From the NCBI GenBank assembly GCA_024276775.1, contig JAJRWO010000131.1:1-6651 (forward strand): a stretch of 6,651 nt of DNA. Reading direction: 5' to 3'. A program made the position numbers and the translations under genes. Shown one piece after another: positions 1-5,717 of this stretch. Under the pieces are notes generated by a model. That model made no database searches, was not told the DNA's origin, and was given only the letters and a program-made list of their open reading frames with translations. Positions within the stretch are counted from its first letter, which is position 1, and each line of letters starts with the position of its first letter. Origin of the DNA: Gammaproteobacteria bacterium (GTDB taxonomy: Bacteria > Pseudomonadota > Gammaproteobacteria > Tenderiales > Tenderiaceae).

Positions 1-411
1 CCGCTGTAATACAGCATTTGGCATTCCCAAAAATGGCTTCAACAAAAAGCCCACGGCTGAAACCTTGATCAAATCAGCAAGTACTGGATCATCAAACCAC
101 ATAGCGATAATATCGCTGAGAAAATAGAAGCTGAGAAAAAATACTACGCCAAGGGCTAGTTGAAAGGTAAATATGACGCGAAAATCCCGAGCAACAACAT
201 CTTTAGCCTGGATTAATGCACTGGCCAAGCCTCCACTTAATACCAAGCTAGCGATGCCCGTAAAAATTTGTACCGTAAGGACTCGCCCAAAATCTTCCGG
301 CATTAACAATCGCGCCAGAATAACACCAAAAATAAATTCGAAGGCCTTAGCGCCTAAATTACCACCAAAAACCCATTGAACACCTTTCTTGAAAGCATGA
401 CTATCTGACAC
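1..411 (-). CDS. Wzx/TuaB-like MOP-family polysaccharide flippase, 3'-truncated by window edge
   Basis: The frame is open from a GTG at 411-409 to the left window edge: 137 codons with no stop, so only the N-terminal part is present (full-length relatives are usually around 420-500 residues). The translation begins MSDSHAFKKGVQWVFGG. It shows family-typical features: a helix with ILARLLMPEDFG (about 31-42), GGLASALIQ (60-68), a long hydrophobic helix (about 79-98), and PNAVLQR at 131-137. These resemble the Polysacc_synt_3 / WzxC-TuaB branch, which flips undecaprenyl-linked repeat units across the inner membrane. The frame continues upstream to the GNAT stop, with only one other candidate start (TTG, 423-421). 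GTG is preferred because a weak GGGT lies 6 nt before it. The gene follows the GNAT gene by 27 nt, so it is probably co-transcribed. Family assignment is solid; the substrate is unknown. Confidence 0.88.
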   Translation of the reverse strand, partial: MSDSHAFKKGVQWVFGGNLGAKAFEFIFGVILARLLMPEDFGRVLTVQIFTGIASLVLSGGLASALIQAKDVVARDFRVIFTFQLALGVVFFLSFYFLSDIIAMWFDDPVLADLIKVSAVGFLLKPFLGMPNAVLQR

Positions 412-438
412 TAAATTACCCAAAAACGTTGATGACGC

Positions 439-1494
439 CTAAACTTTACGACGGTTGGCAGCAATGGAATCCAATACCCCTAAAAAAACCCCTTTAGCAC
501 TATGCTGAAGTCGGAAAAGGTCGATGGACTCAGAGGTCCATAAAAATTTATAACTTTCATCTCCATATCCAAAATCTATATACTCAGTACCCAACGCTAT
601 TTCTCTTTCAACCAGTTTAGCAAGGTGAACCAAACCAGGTGAATAGCGTTTAAAGTCAAGGTTGTAGCATGGTTTATACCAAAACAATATATTGTTATGG
701 CGAAACCCAAAATGTAAACTCCTGTACTCCCCTCCAACCTTTGTATAGGTGAAATCAATAATTCCTTCACTAGCAGCTGCTTTTGCTAAACCCTTTATAA
801 AACCTTGCAATACAGAATTGCCAAGCGTCAATTGCCCGGCACGGTTATCCCACTGCTTCTGGTGGAATTCAAATAAAAGGGCCAATGCCTCAGAAACATC
901 ACACTGTTCAAAATTACCAAACTCTAACCCACCCTGAGCATCAGCCTGTCGTATCTGTCGTCTGACATTTTTCCTGTGGGAAGACCTTAATGTTGCTAAA
1001 CAATCATCAAAATCATTAAACCCATCGAGTTTCATCCTGGGTGCAACAGCAAACTTTTCAAATCCCAGGGCCTTTTCGCCAGAAAATCGTATACGCCTCA
1101 AATCAAGGCATTCCAAAGGTGCGAACTTTTTTTCTGTCTCTCGCTTGAAGTGACACCAAAAATCATTCCATGTCTCAGGCGACAGCGAGCCCTTGATTTC
1201 AATCGGGTCCTGAAAAGTAAACTGATACCAACCACCGGCGGGCATCACAACATAACGTTGTATTTTTAATCGTTTATTTTTTTTAAAAAAAAGCGGGTAA
1301 AGCAAGGTGTTATCAACACATGATGCTTTTAGCATAATGGGTTCAAAACCATTTTCTTGACCAATGGTTTCCCCCCATACCTGCACTAAGTGACGATTTG
1401 CCCAAACATTACCACTTGTTCGAACAGCACACTCCCAATCGTCGAGCAATTCCTGACTTAAATCACCTTCAAACCATTCAAATGACCACTTCAA
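439..1494 (-). CDS. CelD/FemAB-like GNAT-family acyltransferase
   Basis: This is a 351-residue soluble protein of the CelD/BioF2-like (Acetyltransf_6) GNAT group, common in polysaccharide clusters. An N-terminal half (about 1-150, with YPLFF at 66-70 and an MPAGGWYQF stretch at 84-92) precedes the basic motif LRSSHRKNVRRQIRQA (169-184). The C-terminal GNAT half includes HFGFRHNNILFWYKP (261-275), YSPGLVHL (284-291) and DFGYGDESYKFLWTS (307-321), the family's most conserved block. No signal peptide or membrane segment is seen, so it probably acts in the cytoplasm, perhaps acylating an amino sugar or nucleotide-sugar precursor. Acyl donor and acceptor cannot be read from sequence. The start is TTG (1494-1492) with AAAGGAG 7 nt upstream; the next in-frame Met is residue 54, too far in. 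It starts 4 nt after the TPR stop and ends in TAG. Composition is AT-rich, with a T8A8 tract at 1277-1292. Confidence 0.87.
   Translation of the reverse strand: MKWSFEWFEGDLSQELLDDWECAVRTSGNVWANRHLVQVWGETIGQENGFEPIMLKASCVDNTLLYPLFFKKNKRLKIQRYVVMPAGGWYQFTFQDPIEIKGSLSPETWNDFWCHFKRETEKKFAPLECLDLRRIRFSGEKALGFEKFAVAPRMKLDGFNDFDDCLATLRSSHRKNVRRQIRQADAQGGLEFGNFEQCDVSEALALLFEFHQKQWDNRAGQLTLGNSVLQGFIKGLAKAAASEGIIDFTYTKVGGEYRSLHFGFRHNNILFWYKPCYNLDFKRYSPGLVHLAKLVEREIALGTEYIDFGYGDESYKFLWTSESIDLFRLQHSAKGVFLGVLDSIAANRRKV
1277..1292. repeat. T8A8 perfect 16-bp palindromic homopolymer tract in the GNAT gene
   Basis: Eight T (1277-1284) are followed directly by eight A (1285-1292). On the coding strand this encodes the FFKKNK region around GNAT residues 69-74. 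It is the longest pure A/T block in the window. Replication slippage here would shift the frame early in the gene. Confidence 0.8.
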
Positions 1495-1498
1495 ATAA

Positions 1499-2140
1499 CT
1501 ACTCCTTTATTTTTCTAAGTAAACGTCGAAGAGACTTGGAACGGGGATTTACTTTTAAACCTTCTTCTATAGCTGCAATTGCCTGTGGTGTTTGCCCTAA
1601 ACTTATCAGTACCTTTGCCTTGCTGCGATAAGCTTTCATATAATCTGGTTTAATTGAAATAACCCGATTATATTCAGAAATTGCTTCACCGGACCTTTTA
1701 AGGAGGTGTAATGTATCCCCTTTTAAAAGATGAGCTTCAGCTTCTAGTGGAAACCCTTTTACCAGAGCAGAAATAATATAATCAAATTGCCCTAATGCTT
1801 TTTTCAAACATGCGTTCTTCTCTTTTTTATTAACTTCACGTTTTGCACAATGAAAATATTTCAACGCCCGGCAATAATGATGTAAATGAACATAAGTTGG
1901 CCCCATTATATTTTGCCAATGGCTAACTTTAGGGTTTGTTTTATCAGTTCCCAATCGTGTTCTCACGGCGCAATATTCAGGTAAAACTCGCAAATCAGCA
2001 TCGGTCACAACCATTCCAGCTAACGCATATTTAGGACTAAAAACCGGCAACATCACTATTACTATGAAGACAAGCTTTGCAAGCAGCCTCCAAACATAGC
2101 GACTCGTTTCACGTTGAGAAATCAAATTTAAAGCATCCAC
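1499..2140 (-). CDS. Exported TPR protein with conserved-looking HHYC region
   Basis: This is a 213-residue protein. Residues 1-41 look like a Sec signal peptide: a long basic n-region, the hydrophobic stretch LVFIVIVMLPVF (23-34), and a likely cut after YALA (38-41). The mature protein should be periplasmic. It has a region rich in His, Cys and aromatics (HWQNIMG 74-80, then YVHLHHYC 83-90) and four cysteines (57, 90, 98, 111). Two TPR units follow, about 134-167 and 168-201, ending in a basic tail. TPR proteins in polysaccharide operons often act as assembly scaffolds (AlgK in alginate), but that role is only inferred here. The GTG start is forced: the GT4 stop lies in frame four codons upstream, the codons between are not starts, and GAGGT sits 6 nt before GTG. 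It ends in TAG, 4 nt before the GNAT start. It is AT-rich relative to the genes upstream. Confidence 0.82.
   Translation of the reverse strand: MDALNLISQRETSRYVWRLLAKLVFIVIVMLPVFSPKYALAGMVVTDADLRVLPEYCAVRTRLGTDKTNPKVSHWQNIMGPTYVHLHHYCRALKYFHCAKREVNKKEKNACLKKALGQFDYIISALVKGFPLEAEAHLLKGDTLHLLKRSGEAISEYNRVISIKPDYMKAYRSKAKVLISLGQTPQAIAAIEEGLKVNPRSKSLRRLLRKIKE
1502..1508 (-). promoter_or_regulatory. Ribosome-binding site deciding the TTG start of the GNAT gene
   Basis: AAAGGAG on the minus strand lies 7 nt before TTG (1494-1492). It sits in the last codons of the TPR gene. It is the best Shine-Dalgarno match in the window and the main reason to accept TTG. Confidence 0.75.
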
Positions 2141-2146
2141 ATGTTT

Positions 2147-2151
2147 ACCTC
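2147..2151 (-). promoter_or_regulatory. Ribosome-binding site for the GTG start of the TPR gene
   Basis: GAGGT lies 6 nt before GTG (2140-2138) and overlaps the TGA stop of GT4, so a ribosome ending GT4 would stop on top of this site. This favours coupled translation. Confidence 0.7.
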
Positions 2152-3295
2152 ATAAACCTATCGTTTTTTTTGAAGTTTGATCCCAGCCAAGCTCTTTTCT
2201 AACTCGGCGCAAACCATCTTCACCCAATCGATCCCGAACACGCTCATTCGATAATAAGGCGCTAATGCTACCAGATATTTCAGGCAAATCACTGCCGTCA
2301 ACCAGAACACCTGTCACGCCGTCTTTTATCGCTGATCCTGCGCCCCCATCTTTGCCACCAATCACTGCTTTTTCACAAGCACCGGCCTCAATAAACACCA
2401 TGCCAAAGCCTTCAGTATCACCGTCAATATCCCGGTTAGGCATAACAAACAGATCACAAGCATTATACCAACGAGGCAGATCTTCTGCCGACACATGACC
2501 AAGCATATGCACTCGCTGTGCGACATTGTTCTCCACCGCCAGGCTTCTCAAATACTCTTCATCCTCGCCTATACCAATAATGACATATTGTACATCTTGG
2601 CCTTGCTCCAGAAGTAACGGCAAAGTACGAATCACCTGATCGAAACCCTTGCGCCGACTCAGACGGCCAACCGACAAAACCAATTGCTGACCCGGTTCAA
2701 GGCCGATATAACGTTTTAAGTCCTCGCATGCTAATCCTGGCTGGAAACGATTAAGGTCAACACCTGGGTGTATCAGTACTATATTATCTTCTAAAACCCC
2801 CAGTTTAAGCAGCTCGTTGCGAGTAAAGTCACTATTGGCCACTACCTTATCCGCACGCCGATAGGCGAACACCATCGCCTTGAATTTACCTGACTGACGC
2901 CAGGTGGTGATCTCTTCACCGTGGGCATAAATGATAATACGCTTACCGCTAAGACGGGCGACCAGCCAGCCCACCAGGCCTTCTGGCAATACTCGACCAG
3001 CATGAATGGCATCAATTTTATGGTTTATCACCAGGCCAAGGCATTTGAAAAAAAACTTGGCGTACATCCCCAGCGATTCCGGTTTGAGCCACCAGTGTCG
3101 CTTTAAAGACAGCCGGTGCACGGTATTGGAATGACTCGCATCGTACTCCTTGCCACCTGGCACATCGGCCGTAACGATATGAATTTCCTTGCCACCAATG
3201 CGCCGATAAACTTCATCGAACCAGACGGCTGTGCCGCCTTTGGTGGGCAAAAATAGTTCAGTAATGATCAAATAGCGGTGTTTTTGCTCAGTCAT
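2150..3295 (-). CDS. Glycosyltransferase family 4 (GT-B fold)
   Basis: This is a 381-residue retaining glycosyltransferase of GT4 type, predicted to transfer a sugar from a nucleotide-sugar donor to the growing glycan at the inner face of the inner membrane. The acceptor half begins with an ITELFLPTKGGTAVW stretch (glycine-rich loop at 20-22). The donor half shows HPGVDLNRF (176-184), SVGRLSRRKGFD (208-219) and the EX7E motif EGFGMVFIE (Glu295, Glu303), then a GGxGSAIKDGVTGVLVDG block (318-334). No membrane segment is present, and length is normal. Two adjacent starts exist: TTG (3298-3296) immediately before ATG (3295-3293). ATG is chosen for codon identity and an AAAGG 8 nt upstream. The gene begins 4 nt after the GT2 stop. 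Its TGA (2152-2150) overlaps the ribosome-binding site of the TPR gene. An A8 run lies a few codons before the stop. Donor and linkage cannot be deduced. Confidence 0.92.
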   Translation of the reverse strand: MTEQKHRYLIITELFLPTKGGTAVWFDEVYRRIGGKEIHIVTADVPGGKEYDASHSNTVHRLSLKRHWWLKPESLGMYAKFFFKCLGLVINHKIDAIHAGRVLPEGLVGWLVARLSGKRIIIYAHGEEITTWRQSGKFKAMVFAYRRADKVVANSDFTRNELLKLGVLEDNIVLIHPGVDLNRFQPGLACEDLKRYIGLEPGQQLVLSVGRLSRRKGFDQVIRTLPLLLEQGQDVQYVIIGIGEDEEYLRSLAVENNVAQRVHMLGHVSAEDLPRWYNACDLFVMPNRDIDGDTEGFGMVFIEAGACEKAVIGGKDGGAGSAIKDGVTGVLVDGSDLPEISGSISALLSNERVRDRLGEDGLRRVRKELGWDQTSKKTIGL

Positions 3296-3299
3296 CAAA

Positions 3300-4229
3300 C
3301 TAACCTTTTATTATTGAGGCCACATCACGCAGGCTGGCCAACCCGGGGCGTTCTTTAAGCCGTGGCAACATTGCGCGAACCGCTTCAAGTTTCCTGCCAG
3401 CCTTGAGTAGCGCATAAGCAAGATCAAGGCGCGCATGACGAATACAGCCATCCAAGCCATCACAAATAACCCCGGATGCCGAAGCTAAGCTGGATCGTAG
3501 CGGCAGTAAAGCCTGCAAGGTTTGTTGCTGCGCTCGCAATGGGTCTGAACGTGTGGCACCACCCTGATGAATAACATAGGCCGCCATCGGCCTGCAAACC
3601 ACACCCACCTGCTGGCTGCGAGCACAAAGGCGAATCAATAAATTAACATCTTCACAGACCTTTACACCAACGGGGTAACCGCCCAGTTCGATAAACGTTT
3701 GGCGCGGTATCGCCAGGGTATGGGTATCGCCGAAATGGCTTTCGACAAAACTACCCAACAATACTCCGCTCATAATAGTATCCTTGGCACCCGCGGCCTG
3801 TTGCAACAACTGCCGGCCTGCCTCGGTGCTCTCCATCGAGCGACGAATCAGGCTTCCACCGGGGTGAACATAATCAAAATCACCTGTCATAAAATCAAGC
3901 CTGGGTTGGCGTTGTAGTAACTCTGCCTGCCATTTTAAACGATCGGGATAGTAATAATCATCGGCATCAAGAAAAGCCAGCCAACCACCAGTGGCCACAT
4001 CAACCCCAGCATTTCGTGCTGCGGCTACACCCACGTTTTGCTGATCAATATAGCGAACGGCCTCACCAAACTGTTTAATTTGTTCTCCTGTGCTATCCGT
4101 TGAGCCATCGTCGATCACAATAATTTCATGGGCGGGGTAGCTTTGGTCCAGCACGGACTGAATTGCAGTCGCAATGGTTTTTTCGCCATTATAAACAGCG
4201 ATGATGACAGTAAACGCTGGAACTTGCAC
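3300..4229 (-). CDS. Glycosyltransferase family 2 (GT-A fold)
   Basis: This is a 309-residue inverting GT2 enzyme, predicted to add one sugar to a lipid-linked glycan in the cytoplasm. The N-terminal domain has TVIIAVYNGEKTIATAI (7-23), IIVIDDGSTDST (36-47, nucleotide-binding Asp pair 40-41), NVGVAAARNAG (65-75) and FLDADD (86-91), where Asp88 and Asp90 form the DXD metal site. CEDVNLLIRL (192-201) contains the ED that normally supplies the catalytic base. Residues from about 240 to 309 form a helical tail without GT signatures, including a stretch (263-293) that resembles one TPR-like helix pair. No membrane helix is seen. The start is GTG (4229-4227): an in-frame TGA lies seven codons upstream with no ATG between, and AAGGTGG is 7 nt before GTG. 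The stop is TAG, 4 nt before the GT4 ATG. GC is about 50-55% in the lines I counted, among the highest in the window. Confidence 0.92.
   Translation of the reverse strand: MQVPAFTVIIAVYNGEKTIATAIQSVLDQSYPAHEIIVIDDGSTDSTGEQIKQFGEAVRYIDQQNVGVAAARNAGVDVATGGWLAFLDADDYYYPDRLKWQAELLQRQPRLDFMTGDFDYVHPGGSLIRRSMESTEAGRQLLQQAAGAKDTIMSGVLLGSFVESHFGDTHTLAIPRQTFIELGGYPVGVKVCEDVNLLIRLCARSQQVGVVCRPMAAYVIHQGGATRSDPLRAQQQTLQALLPLRSSLASASGVICDGLDGCIRHARLDLAYALLKAGRKLEAVRAMLPRLKERPGLASLRDVASIIKG
3304..3308 (-). promoter_or_regulatory. Ribosome-binding site for GT4
   Basis: AAAGG, inside the last codons of GT2, lies 8 nt before the ATG (3295-3293) and 5 nt before the adjacent TTG. Both spacings are usable. ATG is preferred because it is the stronger initiation codon. 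Confidence 0.6.
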
Positions 4230-4276
4230 TATTTCACCACCTTCAAATCAGGTTTCATCTCTTTACAACATTCCTT
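4230..4276 (-). other. MBOAT-GT2 junction with in-frame mini-ORF overlapping the GT2 start
   Basis: This 47-nt gap is the longest in the window. Reading on from the MBOAT TAG in the same frame gives 15 codons (KECCKEMKPDLKVVK) and then TAG at 4231-4229. The final G of that TAG is also the first base of the GT2 GTG, a TAGTG overlap typical of translational coupling. An ATG at 4258-4256 would start a nine-codon mini-ORF (MKPDLKVVK) ending at this TAG. No strong ribosome-binding site precedes that ATG, and a 15-codon open stretch is unsurprising by chance. The geometry is clear; function is uncertain. Confidence 0.4.
4237..4243 (-). promoter_or_regulatory. Ribosome-binding site for the GTG start of GT2
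   Basis: AAGGTGG, one mismatch from AAGGAGG, lies 7 nt before GTG (4229-4227). No other in-frame start exists between this GTG and the upstream TGA. Confidence 0.65.
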
Positions 4277-5716
4277 CTAAAAATCAAAATAGATGAACTT
4301 TTGTGTTCCGCCACCCATCACAACCAGCGTCAACACCAACGTTGCATAAACCCCACCCCTAATGGGAAAGGGTACTCGCCACCACCAACCAATGCCAACA
4401 CGCTGAAGCACGCCTACTAGCCAAGGCTCCAAGTAGACCACCGCCAGCCCCAGAGCAATATAGAGTTGTTCATACAGGCGGATATTAGCAATATCACCCA
4501 CCACATCCGCATGCCCGATCATGGCCATCACTATGAGCCAGGCACTGCTAAAATCCGGGGCACGAAAAAACACCCAGGTAAAATTAACCAGTACAAATGT
4601 CACCGGCAGACCCAGCCAGGAGAGAATTATTCCCGTTTTAGCCTCAGACCTGACGCCAATCCAATGATAAAAAATCAATAGCCAACGGTGTCCCACCAAA
4701 TACATGCCATGAAGAAAACCCCAGAACATAAAATTCCAACCGGCACCATGCCACAGCCCCCCCAGTAACATGGTGACCAAGAGATTTTGGTAGGTGCGTA
4801 TGGACGACACCCTTGAACCTCCCATGGGAAAATAGAGGTAATCCCGCAACCACTGTGACAGGGTGATGTGCCAACGCTGCCAAAATTCGGAGAAATTACG
4901 ACTGATATATGGGTAGATAAAATTTCTCGGCAGCTTAATCCCAAATATTCTGGCTAGGCCAATGGCCATTTCGCTGTAGCCAGAAAAATCAAAATATATT
5001 TGCAGGGCAAACGCTGTCGTCGCCAACCATGCCAACCAGAAATCAAGTTGCCCCGGCTGCGCATATAAATCATCAACAATGATGGCCAGATTATCGGCCA
5101 GCAAAATCTTTTTACATAAACCACCAATAAAAATCACCATGCCAATGCGAAAATCCAACCATTGAATCGGCTTCAAATGATTGAGCTGTTCAACAAGTTC
5201 GTGGGTACGAACAATTGGCCCAGCAATCAACTGGGGGAAAAACGAGACATAGAGGCACCACTTCATATACGTGATGTCGGTTTTCCAGTCACCACGATAG
5301 ACATCAATCAAGGCACTTAACATCTGAAAGGTAAAAAAACTGATTCCCAGCGGCAATACCCACTGCGCCCAGGTGGGCACCGTGGTATCTACCCCCACAC
5401 CCACCGCGCCCAGAAACCAAAGCCCCGTACCAATAAGAAGACCAAGATACTTATAAAAGACCAGCACACCAAGGTCGAACACGATCGCGGCGACCAATAC
5501 TGGTAAAGATTTGTTTTTTAATAAATATTTGTAAACAAAATAATTTGCCGTTAACGAAGCAAACAGCAACAGCAAATACTCTACCTTCCAGGAAGCATAG
5601 AAAATAATACTGCCAACCAGCAACACCGCGGCCCGCTGCCGATGGGTATTGACCATGGCATACAGTGATAATAGAGCAACAAAAAAGACCAGAAATGTAG
5701 AGCTACTGAATATCAC
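4277..5716 (-). CDS. AlgI-type MBOAT O-acyltransferase
   Basis: This is a 479-residue polytopic inner-membrane protein of the MBOAT family, AlgI branch, which passes acyl (usually acetyl) groups across the membrane for glycan O-acylation. The N-terminus MIFSSSTFLVFF matches the family's usual opening, supporting GTG at 5716-5714 as the start. Later signatures are LPLGISFFTFQ (121-131), FPQLIAGPIVR (160-170), FDFSGYSEMAIG (242-253), FWQRWHITLS (278-287), LRDYLYFPMGG (290-300) and LLGGLWHGAGWNF (317-329). His323 corresponds to the invariant catalytic His of AlgI, and His283 is the second conserved His. It ends FIYFDF, close to the family's common FIYFQF terminus. GGTGA, inside the last codons of the SGNH gene, lies 6 nt before the GTG; the 1-nt gap implies translational coupling. 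Pairing with an SGNH protein is the standard arrangement. No alginate polymerase or epimerase is in view, so alginate is not implied. Confidence 0.95.
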   Translation of the reverse strand: MIFSSSTFLVFFVALLSLYAMVNTHRQRAAVLLVGSIIFYASWKVEYLLLLFASLTANYFVYKYLLKNKSLPVLVAAIVFDLGVLVFYKYLGLLIGTGLWFLGAVGVGVDTTVPTWAQWVLPLGISFFTFQMLSALIDVYRGDWKTDITYMKWCLYVSFFPQLIAGPIVRTHELVEQLNHLKPIQWLDFRIGMVIFIGGLCKKILLADNLAIIVDDLYAQPGQLDFWLAWLATTAFALQIYFDFSGYSEMAIGLARIFGIKLPRNFIYPYISRNFSEFWQRWHITLSQWLRDYLYFPMGGSRVSSIRTYQNLLVTMLLGGLWHGAGWNFMFWGFLHGMYLVGHRWLLIFYHWIGVRSEAKTGIILSWLGLPVTFVLVNFTWVFFRAPDFSSAWLIVMAMIGHADVVGDIANIRLYEQLYIALGLAVVYLEPWLVGVLQRVGIGWWWRVPFPIRGGVYATLVLTLVVMGGGTQKFIYFDF

Positions 5717-5717
5717 C

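Noticed and set aside
103..117. Inverted repeat AGCGAT-aat-ATCGCT
   Set aside because: A 6-bp stem inside the flippase coding sequence, explained by its codons; no site type recognised.
115..139. Direct repeat gctgagaaaa (115-124 and 130-139)
   Set aside because: Encodes FLS...FLS in a hydrophobic helix of the flippase; chance repetition of similar codons.
173..379. Plus-strand ORF of 68 codons
   Set aside because: It lies antisense to the flippase gene, which has clear family motifs; the ORF's product is basic, Pro-rich and has no recognisable domain.
2164..2171. A8 run (coding strand) near the end of GT4 as a slippage switch
   Set aside because: Either frame shift meets a stop within a few codons, so the protein would change only at its last residues.
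3296..3298. TTG as the GT4 start
   Set aside because: The ATG immediately follows it with an acceptable 8-nt spacing from AAAGG; the difference is one residue.
4237..4255. Possible stem-loop or terminator in the MBOAT-GT2 gap
   Set aside because: Only a 4-bp ACCT/AGGT stem with no T-run after it; it also covers the GT2 ribosome-binding site.
4644..4944. Two overlapping minus-strand ORFs of 79 and 89 codons
   Set aside because: They are alternative frames within the most conserved part of the MBOAT gene, so they are shadows.
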